A stretch of 64,000 nucleotides of DNA from Paracoccaceae bacterium (GCA_030697175.1 JAUYQR010000005.1:303157-367156); one strand, 5' to 3'; shown: positions 8,220 to 17,693, numbered from the stretch's first letter. Notes: generated by a model from the sequence alone, not told the origin. Numbers and translations are program-made.

Positions 8220-9791
8220 ATGCTGGAAAACCCCGTCATCCGCGGCTTCAACGCCGACCCGTCGTTCTGCCGCGTGGGCGAGGATTACTACATCGCCACC
8301 TCAACCTTTGAATGGTATCCCGGCGTGCAGATCCACCACAGCCGCGATCTGGTGAACTGGACGCTGGTGTCGCGCCCCTTGCGTCGGGCAAGCCAGCTTG
8401 ACATGCGCGGCAACCCCGACAGTTGCGGCATCTGGGCGCCCTGCCTTTCGCACGCCGATGGCAAGTTCTGGCTGGTCTACACCGATGTGAAACGCCTCGA
8501 TGGCGCGTTCAAGGATGCGCACAATTACATCGTCACCTGCGATACCATCAACGGTGACTGGTCCGACCCGACCCATGTCACGTCATCCGGCTTTGACCCC
8601 TCGCTCTTCCACGACACCGACGGGCGGAAATACTTTCTCAACATGCGCTGGAACCACCGGGGCAAGGGCACCGGGCTGAACCCGGCGAACGACCTTTTCG
8701 ACGGGATCGAGCTGCAGGAATGGCACCCTGAACGCGGTCTCCTGGGCGAGGTGACGACAATCTACACCGGCACGTCCCTTGGCCTGACCGAAGCGCCGCA
8801 TCTGTTCCGGCGCGGCAACTATTACTATCTGACAACCGCCGAAGGCGGCACCGGTTACGACCACGCGGTCACGCTTGCCAGATCATTTGCCATACGCGGG
8901 CCATACCAAACGCAGCCGCAAAGCCATATCATCACGGCGCGGTTTTCGCCCGACAATCCGATCCAGCGGATGGGCCACGGCCAGTATGTCGAAGGCCACG
9001 ACGGCCGCCATTGGCACAGCTATCTTTGCGGTCGTCCACAGCAGGGGCCGCACAGGCTTTTCTGCGCCACGGGCCGCGAAACAGGCCTTGCCGAAATGGT
9101 CTGGCGCGACGACTGGCTCTGGCTGAAAGACGGTGGCCAACTGCCGCCCACGACCATCGACCTGCCCGCCACGCGCATCGCGGCTACGCCCGTCGAACAT
9201 GATTTCACCGGCCCGACCCTGCCGCCGGAATTTCAGTGGTTGCGCACTCCGCACCCCGAACGGTTGTTCCAGATGACCGGTCGCGCCCTGCGCCTGACCG
9301 GCCGCGAAAGCCTTGGATCGTGGTTCGAACAATCACTCGTCGCCCGCCGCCAAGACGAGCCGGCCTATGAGGCCGAGGCCGATTTCCTTTGTGATCCGCC
9401 GAACTGGCAGCGCGCCGCAGGCCTCATAACCTATTACAATCGCCATAAATTCCACGCAGCCCTCATCACCCGCGAAGCGGGCGCGCGGGTCGTGACTTTG
9501 GTGTCCTGTGAGGGCGATTGGCCGGGTGAAGCACTCACGTTCCACGGCCACTTCGCTGTTGCAGACGGCAAGGTGACGCTTGGCGTGACGGTCGATCGTG
9601 CCAGCCAGCGCTTCACGGTCAACGGTCAAGGCGTCGGCCCCACGCTCGACGCTTCCATCGTCTCCGATGAAGGCGGCAGGGGGGAACACGCCTCGTTCAC
9701 CGGCGCGTTTGTCGGCGTTGTGGCGCATGATCTGACCGGGCAGGGCTGGAGTGCGGACGTGACGCGGTTCCGTTACGCTGACCGGATTTGA
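8220..9791 (+). CDS. Glycoside hydrolase family 43 protein (beta-xylosidase/alpha-arabinofuranosidase type)
   Basis: The 523 residues start with the GH43 signature NADPSFCRVGEDYYIATSTF, whose Asp is the general base. The five-bladed propeller continues through SCGIWAPCL, GFDPSLFHD and the acid region GLTEAPHLFRRGNYYYL (Glu about 193). Residues from about 330 form a second, concanavalin-like beta-sandwich, as in XynB-type GH43 enzymes. No signal peptide is apparent, implying cytoplasmic action on imported xylo- or arabino-oligosaccharides. GAGGATG upstream fixes the start. It closes the sugar operon and its stop overlaps a TTTGATCA site in front of the GntR gene. Confidence 0.88.
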   Translation: MLENPVIRGFNADPSFCRVGEDYYIATSTFEWYPGVQIHHSRDLVNWTLVSRPLRRASQLDMRGNPDSCGIWAPCLSHADGKFWLVYTDVKRLDGAFKDAHNYIVTCDTINGDWSDPTHVTSSGFDPSLFHDTDGRKYFLNMRWNHRGKGTGLNPANDLFDGIELQEWHPERGLLGEVTTIYTGTSLGLTEAPHLFRRGNYYYLTTAEGGTGYDHAVTLARSFAIRGPYQTQPQSHIITARFSPDNPIQRMGHGQYVEGHDGRHWHSYLCGRPQQGPHRLFCATGRETGLAEMVWRDDWLWLKDGGQLPPTTIDLPATRIAATPVEHDFTGPTLPPEFQWLRTPHPERLFQMTGRALRLTGRESLGSWFEQSLVARRQDEPAYEAEADFLCDPPNWQRAAGLITYYNRHKFHAALITREAGARVVTLVSCEGDWPGEALTFHGHFAVADGKVTLGVTVDRASQRFTVNGQGVGPTLDASIVSDEGGRGEHASFTGAFVGVVAHDLTGQGWSADVTRFRYADRI

Positions 9792-9795
9792 TCAC
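9786..9795. promoter_or_regulatory. TTTGATCA site upstream of the GntR regulator
   Basis: ATTTGATCAC lies 54 bp before the gntR start. The same core occurs twice more, in front of the aminotransferase gene (10518-10531 and 10548-10558). FCD-type GntR proteins bind short palindromes of this sort and often regulate themselves, so this is a candidate autoregulatory operator. Confidence 0.45.
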
Positions 9796-9848
9796 ATCTT
9801 GATTGCCGGGCGGATGCCGTCATAAAGGGGCAAGCGAGAGGAGCCCCG

Positions 9849-10505
9849 ATGGACGCCGACAACCGCAAGATACCAAGCCACGAGGTCACCTACGCGCGCC
9901 TGCGCGACATGGTGCTTTATGGCCATCTTGAGCCGGGGCAACCCGTGACAATTCAAGGGCTTGTTGCCGACCTTGGCGCCGGAATGACCCCGGTGCGCGA
10001 GGCGATCCGCCGCCTGATGGCCGAAGGCGCGCTGCTGCCGCAGGGCAACCGTCGTGTCGCCGTGCCGCAGCTTTCGGCTGACATGCTGGACCAGGTCGCC
10101 TTCGCGCGCCTCGCGATCGAGCCGAAACTGGCCGAACTTGCTGCGCCTCGCCTGACCGGGGACCGGGTCGACCAGCTTGAGGCAATCGACGGCGCGGTGA
10201 ACCGGGCCATCGACGCGGGCAGACTGTCGGATTACCTGACCGCAAACCACGCCTTTCACTTCGCTATCTACGAGGCCGCCGATGCGCCGGTGCTTTATGA
10301 CATGGCGCGGTCGCTGTGGCTGCGGGCGGGCCCGTCGCTGCGCGCCGTTATCGCGCGCTATGGCCGCGAGGTGGCGCCCGACCTGCACCGCGAGGCGCTT
10401 GCCGCGATGCGGAACGGCGATGCCAAGGCGCTTGCTGCCGCGATTGAACGCGACATCCAGCAGGGCGTCGACCACGTTCGTCAGGCGCTGTCCGAAGCCG
10501 CTTGA
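9849..10505 (+). CDS. GntR family transcriptional regulator, FCD (FadR) subfamily
   Basis: The 218-residue protein has an N-terminal winged helix (YARLRDMVLYGHLEPGQPVTI; MTPVREAIRRLMAEG, about 12-65). A C-terminal helical FCD ligand domain follows, with an Asp/His metal-site pattern (NHAFHFAIYEAA near 135). It senses a small acid-like ligand in most relatives. GAGAGGAG precedes the ATG. Placement between the sugar operon and the aminotransferase gene, with identical TTTGATCA motifs on both sides, suggests it controls itself and the aminotransferase. Control of the upstream sugar operon is possible but its promoter is outside the window. Confidence 0.88.
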   Translation: MDADNRKIPSHEVTYARLRDMVLYGHLEPGQPVTIQGLVADLGAGMTPVREAIRRLMAEGALLPQGNRRVAVPQLSADMLDQVAFARLAIEPKLAELAAPRLTGDRVDQLEAIDGAVNRAIDAGRLSDYLTANHAFHFAIYEAADAPVLYDMARSLWLRAGPSLRAVIARYGREVAPDLHREALAAMRNGDAKALAAAIERDIQQGVDHVRQALSEAA

Positions 10506-10517
10506 TCCGCGATCCAT

Positions 10518-10531
10518 AATTTGATCAAATT
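10518..10531. promoter_or_regulatory. Perfect palindrome AATTTGATCAAATT, candidate GntR operator
   Basis: A perfect 14-bp palindrome lies between the GntR stop and the aminotransferase start. A second copy of the core (GTTTGATCATA, 10548-10558) follows about 30 bp (three helical turns) downstream. Paired sites on the same DNA face suit two dimers. Functional assignment is inferred. Confidence 0.55.
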
Positions 10532-10547
10532 TCTTGAACACCGCTTC

Positions 10548-10558
10548 GTTTGATCATA
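10548..10558. promoter_or_regulatory. Second TTTGATCA half of the aminotransferase operator region
   Basis: GTTTGATCATA is centred about 30 bp downstream of the perfect palindrome and about 58 bp before the aminotransferase ATG. It matches the core seen upstream of the GntR gene. Confidence 0.45.
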
Positions 10559-10610
10559 TTCTGCCCTGATGCCGGGCAAGGACGCCCCGCCGATTCCTGA
10601 AGGGGCCGCC

Positions 10611-12008
10611 ATGAACAAGATCACCAACCACATGCCCACCGCCGAACTGCAGGCGCTGGATGCGGCCCATCACATGCACCCCTTCTCCGAAAACGCCGCC
10701 CTCGCGAAGAAGGGTGTGCGGATAATGAAGTCAGCCAAGGGGGTCTGGCTGACGGATACCGAAGGTCACAAGATCATTGACGGCATGGCCGGGCTTTGGT
10801 GCGTGAACATCGGCTACGGCCGCAAGGAACTGGCCGAGGTTGCGGCGCGGCAGATGGAAGAGTTGGCGTATTACAACACCTTCTTCCAGACCAGCCACGT
10901 GCCGGCCATCGCGCTTGCCGCCAAGATCGCCGAAGTCGCGCCTGCGGGCATGAACCACGTCTTCTTTGCGGGTTCGGGGTCCGAGGCGAACGACACCAAC
11001 ATCCGCATGGTGCGGCGCTATTGGGACATCAAGGGCCAGCCGGAAAAGCGGATCATCATCGCGCGCAAGAACGGCTACCACGGATCGACGATGGGCGGGG
11101 GCAGCCTTGGCGGCATGTCGGGCATCCACAAGCATGGCGGGATGATCGCGGGGATCGTCCACATCGGTCAGCCGGACTGGTGGTCCGAGGGTGGCGATAA
11201 CACGCCCGAGGATTTCGGGTTGGCGCGGGCGCAAGAGCTGGAGACGATGATCCAGCAACTGGGCGTGGAAAACGTCGCGGCCTTCATCGGCGAACCGATC
11301 CAGGGGGCGGGGGGCGTGATCGTGCCGCCGTCGACCTACTGGCCGGAGATCCAGCGGATCTGCGACAAGTACGGTATCCTTTTGATCGCGGACGAGGTGA
11401 TCACCGGGTTCGGGCGGACGGGCAACTGGTTCGGCAGCGAGACGTTCGGGATCAAGCCGCATATCATGACCATCGCGAAGGGGCTGTCGTCGGGGTATCA
11501 GCCGATCGGCGGGTCGATCGTGTGCGACGAGGTGGCCGAAGTGATCGGCAGCCACGGCGACTTCAACCACGGCTACACCTATTCGGGGCATCCGGTGGCG
11601 GCGGCGGTGGCGTTGGAGAACCTGCGGATCATCCAGGAAGAGGGCATCATCGAGCATGTCCGGAACGTGGCGCACCCCTATCTGAAGCAGAAGTGGGACG
11701 CGCTGACCGAGCATCCGATGGTGGGCGAGGCGAAGCTGGTGGGGTTGATGGGGTCGATAGCGCTGACCCCGGACAAGGCCACGCGGGCGAAGTTTGCCAG
11801 CGAGGATGGCAAGGTCGGCTACCTCTGCCGCGAGCGGTGCTTTGCCAACAATCTGATCATGCGGCACGTGGGGGACCGGATGATCATCGCGCCGCCCCTG
11901 GTGATCACGCCGGAGGAGATCGATATCCTGATCGAGCGGGCGAAAAACAGCCTGGACGAATGTTATCAGGGGCTGAAGCGGGACGGGATGTTCGTCGCGA
12001 GGGCCTGA
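10611..12008 (+). CDS. Class III PLP-dependent aminotransferase (omega-amino acid/amine:pyruvate type)
   Basis: The 465-residue protein has the class III hallmarks: GMAGLWCVNIGYG near the N terminus, FAGSGSEANDTNIRMVRRYW, the pyridine-ring Asp in LLIADEVITGFGRTG, and the PLP lysine in TIAKGLSSGYQPIGG (about 287). Relatives are omega-transaminases acting on beta-alanine, taurine, putrescine or similar amines with pyruvate. The ATG at 10611 is chosen over an upstream in-frame start because it follows GAAGGGGCC and yields the usual family N terminus. It is followed immediately by a rho-independent terminator. Regulation by the adjacent GntR protein is likely; the substrate is unknown. Confidence 0.88.
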   Translation: MNKITNHMPTAELQALDAAHHMHPFSENAALAKKGVRIMKSAKGVWLTDTEGHKIIDGMAGLWCVNIGYGRKELAEVAARQMEELAYYNTFFQTSHVPAIALAAKIAEVAPAGMNHVFFAGSGSEANDTNIRMVRRYWDIKGQPEKRIIIARKNGYHGSTMGGGSLGGMSGIHKHGGMIAGIVHIGQPDWWSEGGDNTPEDFGLARAQELETMIQQLGVENVAAFIGEPIQGAGGVIVPPSTYWPEIQRICDKYGILLIADEVITGFGRTGNWFGSETFGIKPHIMTIAKGLSSGYQPIGGSIVCDEVAEVIGSHGDFNHGYTYSGHPVAAAVALENLRIIQEEGIIEHVRNVAHPYLKQKWDALTEHPMVGEAKLVGLMGSIALTPDKATRAKFASEDGKVGYLCRERCFANNLIMRHVGDRMIIAPPLVITPEEIDILIERAKNSLDECYQGLKRDGMFVARA

Positions 12009-12030
12009 TGTCCCACGGTGGGACATTTTT
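12009..12030 (+). terminator. Rho-independent terminator built on TGTCCCAC-G-GTGGGACA
   Basis: An 8-bp perfect stem with a single central base is followed by five T's, directly abutting the aminotransferase stop. Folding needs at least the central bases unpaired. The same palindrome recurs at 62677-62693 within a coding region, so it may be a dispersed repeat recruited as a terminator. Confidence 0.65.
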
Positions 12031-12223
12031 GAGAGCCAACAAAAACAAAGGCTTAATGGCCTGATTTACGATCTGTTAGGAAATGGGCGGGCCAGAGGGG
12101 CCGCCCGTTTCATCTTGGCACCGAGGCGTGCGCGCCCCGCCCCTCGCTTCGCGGCAAAAGCGCGTTTGCGCTTTGATCCGCGCCGCACCATGCTGGGCAG
12201 AGACCCGAAGGGGGGCGGCAGGC

Positions 12224-12940
12224 ATGTGCTGGGGCATCGAAGCGACGGCGGGGATGATTGTCGTGGGTGTAGCCGTAGCCGGGGCCAGTGCCTGGCGCGG
12301 TGATCCGGTGGCGGTTCCGCTGACCGTGGTGTTCTTTGCCGGCATGGAAGTGCTGCAACTGGCCGGCTACATGGTGATCGACCAGTGCGGCACACCTGCG
12401 AACGAGGCGGTCACCGCCCTGTCGATGCTGCACATCGCCTTGCAACCCATTGTGATAAATCTGTTCCTGCTGGCGTGGCTGCGGCCCGACATCAGCGACC
12501 GGGACCGTCGCCGGGTTATGATCTTGGCAAGCGTTGCCTCGGTATTGATGGTCATCCAGATGCTGCCCTGGCCGGGTCTTGACCGGTGCGACATCGGCCA
12601 GCCGCTGTGTGGCGAATTGCTTTGCACCGCTTCGGGCACCTGGCATCTGGCGTGGACGCTGCCCTACAGCGACATTTTCGCAGGCCCGGACCGCTGGCTT
12701 GGCACCAACTTCGGCTTTCCGGCCTATGTGCTGGCGGTGTTCGTGATGCCGCTGTTTTACGGGCTGTGGCGGTTTGTGCTGTTTCACGCGCTGGTCGGAC
12801 CGATCGCGTCGAACCTGGTGACCGACAACCCGAACGAGGCCCCGGCGATCTGGTGTCTGGTGGCGCTTTTGATCATCGGGGTGGTGCTGGTGCCGGGCGC
12901 GCGCGGGCTGTTCAGCGCGCGCCGAGCGGCCCCGGCTTGA
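12224..12940 (+). CDS. DUF5765-like integral membrane protein
   Basis: The 238-residue protein has about six membrane segments and conserved-looking motifs MCWGIEATAGM, FFAGMEVLQLAGYMVIDQC, CTASGTWHLAW and DNPNEAPAIWCL. From memory this pattern corresponds to the DUF5765 family found in Rhodobacterales; its function is not known. AAGGGGGG eight bases before the ATG at 12224 supports this start over longer in-frame alternatives. Several cysteines face the predicted loops. It stands alone between the aminotransferase terminator and a glycosyltransferase gene. Confidence 0.7.
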   Translation: MCWGIEATAGMIVVGVAVAGASAWRGDPVAVPLTVVFFAGMEVLQLAGYMVIDQCGTPANEAVTALSMLHIALQPIVINLFLLAWLRPDISDRDRRRVMILASVASVLMVIQMLPWPGLDRCDIGQPLCGELLCTASGTWHLAWTLPYSDIFAGPDRWLGTNFGFPAYVLAVFVMPLFYGLWRFVLFHALVGPIASNLVTDNPNEAPAIWCLVALLIIGVVLVPGARGLFSARRAAPA

Positions 12941-13228
12941 GTTTGCCGCGCAGGACGCGCCGGGATTGCCAACGGCCGGACCGCGGCACACGCACACCGG
13001 AACTGGACAGACAGGTGGCAGGCTGCGCGAAAATACCCCTTGGCCCCGAGCGGCGTCTGCGACATCCTTGTGCCGCGTTGCATGTGCGGCGAAGCGGGGG
13101 CGAGGAGAGACCTTGAGCAACAGCACCGACGGGGCGAGACTGCCCGAGGGACGCGCATTGACCGAAAGCGGAGTCAGGCACCGGAAACCCGGAGCATGCA
13201 AGGCCGGGCTTTTTGAAGGGTCGTCGGC

Positions 13229-14128
13229 GTGATCGTCGGGCTGTCTGTTGTCAAGAACGAGTCGGACATCATCGAAGTGATGATTCGCCACAACATCAGG
13301 TTTCTCGACAAGCTGATCGTGATTGATAACGGAAGTGCGGATGCGACCGTTTCGATCATCCGACACCTGATCGACGAAGGGTGCCAGTGCGAGCTTCGGA
13401 TCGAAGCGGGCAATGACCATTCGCAGCACTTGATCCTGACGCGGATGGTGGCGGAGCTTTCGGCCGCCGGGGTAGATCGGATCATCTTTCTGGATGCAGA
13501 TGAGTTCATTCGGGCGGACATGGAGGCCTTTCGCGCCGAAATGAGCGACCGCAAGAAAGGCATCAAGCTGCCTTGGATGACCTATATCCCGATGCCATCG
13601 GACAATCTTGCCGAGCCAAACGTCTTGCGGCGGATAACCCACCGCAGGGCCACCGAAGTTCCGCAGACGTTCAAGGCAACCGTGAACGCCGGGCTTATGG
13701 CCGACCGACTTGAGGTTTCAAAGGGCGCTCACAAGCTTTCTGGCACGGGCAGGGGCGCGGTTGCGCTGGAGCTGTCTGAAACCGCTGTGCTGGGCCATTT
13801 TCCGGTCCGCACGGCCGAGCAGTTGATTGCAAAGGCGTTGATCGGGGCATGGTCCGTGCGGATCCGGGGGCAGCGCCGGAACGAGGCTCATCATTGGGTG
13901 CGTCTGACCGAGCGGTTCCTGACCTCTCGCGAGCTGAGCCGATCCGACCTTATGAATATCGCGCTTCGCTACAGCGGCAACCGATCGGACGGAACGGTGC
14001 ATGATCCGATCCTGTTCGACATAGCGGTCTTGCCGGCGGCAGAACCCGGGGATCTGCTGGTGCAGAAAATCATAAGCTACACCGACAGTCTGATCGCGGA
14101 GCTTCATGCCGCGCGCCTGCGCGTCTGA
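13229..14128 (+). CDS. Glycosyltransferase family 2-like protein
   Basis: The 299 residues open with the GT-A fold pattern: VGLSVVKNESDIIEVMIRHN, LDKLIVIDNGSADAT (nucleotide-binding Asp) and IIFLDADEFIRAD (DxD-like metal site, near residue 90). This resembles the Glyco_tranf_2_4 group often linked to cell-surface polysaccharide or capsule synthesis. Start is GTG with GAAGGG upstream. No signal or transmembrane helix is visible, so a cytoplasmic or peripheral enzyme is expected. Neighbours offer no pathway clue: 288 bp of apparently empty DNA precedes it and cysK follows. Donor and acceptor are unknown. Confidence 0.75.
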   Translation: MIVGLSVVKNESDIIEVMIRHNIRFLDKLIVIDNGSADATVSIIRHLIDEGCQCELRIEAGNDHSQHLILTRMVAELSAAGVDRIIFLDADEFIRADMEAFRAEMSDRKKGIKLPWMTYIPMPSDNLAEPNVLRRITHRRATEVPQTFKATVNAGLMADRLEVSKGAHKLSGTGRGAVALELSETAVLGHFPVRTAEQLIAKALIGAWSVRIRGQRRNEAHHWVRLTERFLTSRELSRSDLMNIALRYSGNRSDGTVHDPILFDIAVLPAAEPGDLLVQKIISYTDSLIAELHAARLRV

Positions 14129-14253
14129 CCGCCAGTAGATGCCGTCAGATGCCGTTTCCGGGATGCGGACGTGTGCCGCCGGCACGGTTCCACCTCCCTT
14201 GAGTTTGGCGTCTTACCCTCATACACCTTCCTTGACAAAGGAAGGACCGTTCC

Positions 14254-15288
14254 ATGCAAATTCACAGCGATCTGGCCGATACCATCGGCAACACCCCGCT
14301 TCTGAAGCTGAAACACGCATCGGAACTGACGGGCTGCACGATCCTGGGAAAATGCGAGTTCATGAATCCGGGCCAGTCGGTCAAGGACCGGGCCGCGCTT
14401 TACATCATCCGGGATGCGGTGGCGAAGGGGCTGTTGCAGCCGGGCGGCACGATTGTCGAAGGCACGGCGGGCAACACAGGGATCGGGCTGGCGCTGGTTG
14501 GCGCGTCGATGGGGTTTCGCACGGTGATCGTGATCCCGGAAACCCAGAGCCAGGAAAAGAAAGACATGCTGCGGCTGGCGGGGGCGGAGCTGGTGCAGGT
14601 GCCGGCGGCGCCTTACCGCAACCCGAACAATTATGTGCGCTATTCGGGCCGTCTGGCGGAAGCCCTGGCCAAGACCGAGCCGAACGGCGCGATCTGGGCC
14701 AACCAGTTCGACAACGTGGCGAACCGGCAGGCGCATGTCGAGACGACCGGGCCGGAAATCTGGGAACAGACCGGGGGCCGCGTCGACGGGTTCATCTGCG
14801 CGGTCGGGTCGGGTGGCACGCTGGCCGGTGTGGGCATGGCGTTGCAGCCGAAGGGTGTGAAGATCGGTCTGGCCGACCCGGAGGGCGCGGCGCTGCATGC
14901 GTTCTACACCACGGGCAAGCTGGAAAGCCCCGGCAGTTCGATCACCGAGGGGATCGGGCAGGGGCGGATCACGGCGAACCTGGAAGGGTTCATCCCGGAC
15001 TTCAGCTACCGCATCCCGGATGCCGAGGCGCTGCCCCTGGTGTTTGACCTTCTGACCGACGAGGGGCTGTGCATGGGCGGATCAAGCGGTATCAACATCG
15101 CCGGGGCGATCCGGATGGCGCGCGACATGGGGCCGGGCAAGACGATTGTCACCATCCTGTGCGACTATGGCAGCCGCTACCAGTCCAAGGTCTACAACCC
15201 GACCTTCCTGCGCGAAAAGGGCCTGCCGGTGCCGGAATGGCTGGACCGTCCGGCCCGCGCGATCCCGGCCGTGTTCGAGGACGCCTGA
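14254..15288 (+). CDS. cysK: Cysteine synthase A (O-acetylserine sulfhydrylase)
   Basis: The 344-residue PLP fold-type II enzyme shows IGNTPLLKLKHAS, the Schiff-base lysine in NPGQSVKDRAAL (about residue 46), the substrate loop VEGTAGNTGIG, and the PLP phosphate and ring motifs VGSGGTLAGVG and GGSSGINIAGA. It condenses O-acetylserine with sulfide to cysteine. At 344 residues it is slightly longer than E. coli CysK, as in alphaproteobacterial homologues that carry a short C-terminal extension. AAGGAAGGACC precedes the ATG. The mechanosensitive-channel gene starts 5 bp after its stop, so the two may be co-transcribed. Confidence 0.9.
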   Translation: MQIHSDLADTIGNTPLLKLKHASELTGCTILGKCEFMNPGQSVKDRAALYIIRDAVAKGLLQPGGTIVEGTAGNTGIGLALVGASMGFRTVIVIPETQSQEKKDMLRLAGAELVQVPAAPYRNPNNYVRYSGRLAEALAKTEPNGAIWANQFDNVANRQAHVETTGPEIWEQTGGRVDGFICAVGSGGTLAGVGMALQPKGVKIGLADPEGAALHAFYTTGKLESPGSSITEGIGQGRITANLEGFIPDFSYRIPDAEALPLVFDLLTDEGLCMGGSSGINIAGAIRMARDMGPGKTIVTILCDYGSRYQSKVYNPTFLREKGLPVPEWLDRPARAIPAVFEDA

Positions 15289-15293
15289 GCCCG

Positions 15294-17693
15294 ATGCGGG
15301 CAGGGCTGCGCCAGCTTTTCGTCGTTCTGTGGTTGGCGGTCGCCTGTGCGGTGCCTGTGGCCCTGCCGCTGGCCGCGCAAGAGAGCGCGCAGGCCGACGA
15401 CGCCGTCGGCGTAAACTATGACGACTGGGAGCGGATGGCGGCCCGCACCGAGGCGGAGATCGAGAACCGCAACGTCTCGGACGAGCGGCTGGAGGAACTG
15501 CGGGGCCAGTTGGCGCAGTGGCGCGCGGCGCTGCTGAGTTCGGAAAACGCGAACGCGGCGCGGATCGTCACGCTGCGCGAGCAATTGGCCGCGCTGGGCC
15601 CGGCCCCGGCTGAAGGGGCCACCGAGGTTGAGGACATCTCCAAGCGCAGGTCGGAACTGGCGAACCAGCTGGTGCGGTTGCAGGCGCCGGGGATCGCGGC
15701 GGACGAGGCCTACCGCCGCGCGGACGGGCTGATCCGCGAGATCGACCGGATCATGCGCGAACGGCAGGCGGACCAGTTGCTGCAACTGTGGCCGTCGCCG
15801 GTGAACCCCGGCAACTGGCCCGAGGCGGCGATTGGCCTGTCGGACACGGTGTTGCAGTTGTGGGACGAGGTGGCAAGCGCCTGGGCCAACCGCACCTCGC
15901 GGGGTGAGTTGTTCGACAACCTGCCGCTGATCCTGGTGCTTTTGGTGGTGGCGCTGGCGCTGGTGGTCTATGTGCGCCGCTGGGTGGAGCGGTTCGCGCT
16001 GCGGCTGCTGGAGGGGGCGTCGGCGCGGGGCCGCAAGGTCTGGTCGCTGCTGGTGTCGCTGGGCGAGGTGCTGTTGCCGACGCTGGGGATGCTGGCGCTG
16101 ACGACGGCGCTGGTGGCATCGGGGATGCTGGGCCAGATCGGCGGGCGGATCGCGGCGGTGTTGCCGTTCGTGGGGTTCGTGATCTTTGCCGCCGCCTGGG
16201 TTGGCGGGCGGGCGTTCCCGAAATCGCAAAGCGAGGACGCGGTGTTGCCCTTGCCGCCCGAGCGGCGGGCGGAGGGGCGGTTCCTGTCGGTGCTGATGGG
16301 GATGGTGCTGGGCGCCGACATGATCCGGTCGGCCGCGATGGATGCGCAGGCCTATTCGGATGCGACGACAGCGGTGATGTCGTTCCCGATCCTGGTGACG
16401 GGCGGGTTGATCCTGCTGCGCACCGGGGGCGTGTTGCGCAAATCGCGCGAGGTGGCGGACCGCAGTTATGCGCTGCGGCTGTTGTCGATTTTGGCGCGGG
16501 GGCTGGCGGTGATCGGCATCGCGGGGCCGGTGCTGGCGGGCTTTGGCTATGTGCAGGCGGCATCGGCGCTGATCTATCCGGCGATCCTGTCGCTGGGGCT
16601 GGTGACGCTGTTGTTCATCCTGCAGCGGCTGATCGGCGACGTCTGGGCGATGATCATCAAAAGCGACGGGCAGGGCCGCGAGGCGCTGGTGCCGGTGTTG
16701 GCCGGGTTCATCATGTCGCTTGCGTCGCTGCCGGTGTTTGCGCTGATCTGGGGCGCGCGGTCGTCGGACATCACCGAGCTTTGGACGCGGTTCACCGAAG
16801 GCTTCCAGATGGGCGAGACGCGGGTCTCGCCGTCGAACTTCATGGTGTTCGCGCTGGTGTTCGTGCTGGGTTACATGCTGACGCGGCTGTTTCAGGGCGC
16901 GCTTCGGACGACGATCCTGCCCAAGACCAGCATGGACCAGGGCGGGCAGACGGCCCTGGTGGCGGGGATCGGCTATGTCGGGATCTTCCTGGCCGCGCTG
17001 GTGGCGATCAATGCGGCGGGGATCGACCTGTCGGGGCTGGCCATCGTCGCCGGTGCGCTGTCGGTCGGTATCGGTTTCGGTCTGCAGCAGATCGTGTCGA
17101 ACTTCATCTCGGGCATCATCCTGCTGGTCGAGCGTCCGGTCAGCGAGGGCGACTGGATCGAGGTGGGCGGCGTGCAGGGGCGGGTCAGGGCGATCAGCGT
17201 GCGGTCGACCCGGATCGAGACGTTCGACCGCAACGACGTGATCGTGCCGAACGCCGACCTGATCACCGGACAGGTCACGAACTGGACCCGGTTCAACCTG
17301 TCGGGACGCCTGATCGTGCCGGTGATCGTGGCGCTTGGCAGCGACAGCCACAAGGTCGAAGCGATCTTGCGCCAGATCGCCGAAGCTCAGCCGTTGGCCG
17401 TGCTGAACCCGCCTCCCCTGATCGTATTCATGGGCTATACCGACCGGGTGATGCAGTTCGAAATCCGGGTGATCCTGCGCGACGTGAACTTCAGCCTCAC
17501 CGTGCGCAGCGAGATCAACCACCAGATCATGCAACGCTTTGCCGCAGAGGGCATCGCCATCGTGGCGCCTCCGGCACCGCCAGCCGAGCCGGACCCGCAG
17601 CGTATTGCCGAGGCGGTTCTGGCGCTGGAGCAGGTGACAGCCCGCGCGGCCCCGGCGCGGCGGAGCGGCAGAACAGGAGAGCAGGCCGGATGA
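15294..17693 (+). CDS. Large MscS-family mechanosensitive channel with DUF3772-like periplasmic domain
   Basis: The 799-residue protein begins with a signal peptide (LRQLFVVLWLAVACAVPVALPLAAQ). A helical, coiled-coil-rich periplasmic domain follows to about residue 200, then about eleven membrane segments, and then the MscS core. Core motifs are GALSVGIGFGLQQIVSNFISGIILLVERPVSEGDWIEV (pore helix and beta-domain) and NADLITGQVTNW. These channels release solutes on hypo-osmotic shock. The ATG at 15294, five bases after the cysK stop, gives the signal peptide and is preferred to upstream starts. Its stop overlaps the following AlaX-type gene by 4 bp. Confidence 0.88.
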   Translation: MRAGLRQLFVVLWLAVACAVPVALPLAAQESAQADDAVGVNYDDWERMAARTEAEIENRNVSDERLEELRGQLAQWRAALLSSENANAARIVTLREQLAALGPAPAEGATEVEDISKRRSELANQLVRLQAPGIAADEAYRRADGLIREIDRIMRERQADQLLQLWPSPVNPGNWPEAAIGLSDTVLQLWDEVASAWANRTSRGELFDNLPLILVLLVVALALVVYVRRWVERFALRLLEGASARGRKVWSLLVSLGEVLLPTLGMLALTTALVASGMLGQIGGRIAAVLPFVGFVIFAAAWVGGRAFPKSQSEDAVLPLPPERRAEGRFLSVLMGMVLGADMIRSAAMDAQAYSDATTAVMSFPILVTGGLILLRTGGVLRKSREVADRSYALRLLSILARGLAVIGIAGPVLAGFGYVQAASALIYPAILSLGLVTLLFILQRLIGDVWAMIIKSDGQGREALVPVLAGFIMSLASLPVFALIWGARSSDITELWTRFTEGFQMGETRVSPSNFMVFALVFVLGYMLTRLFQGALRTTILPKTSMDQGGQTALVAGIGYVGIFLAALVAINAAGIDLSGLAIVAGALSVGIGFGLQQIVSNFISGIILLVERPVSEGDWIEVGGVQGRVRAISVRSTRIETFDRNDVIVPNADLITGQVTNWTRFNLSGRLIVPVIVALGSDSHKVEAILRQIAEAQPLAVLNPPPLIVFMGYTDRVMQFEIRVILRDVNFSLTVRSEINHQIMQRFAAEGIAIVAPPAPPAEPDPQRIAEAVLALEQVTARAAPARRSGRTGEQAG

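Noticed and set aside
13185..13215. Terminator before the glycosyltransferase gene (CCCGG...CCGGG then CTTTTT)
   Set aside because: The stem is only 5 bp with a long loop, and the T-run overlaps the ribosome-binding region, so it is not reported as a feature.
15192..17534. 780-residue minus-strand frame antisense to the mechanosensitive channel
   Set aside because: Composition is dominated by Arg, Gln, His and Asp with no domain; it is a shadow of the channel gene.
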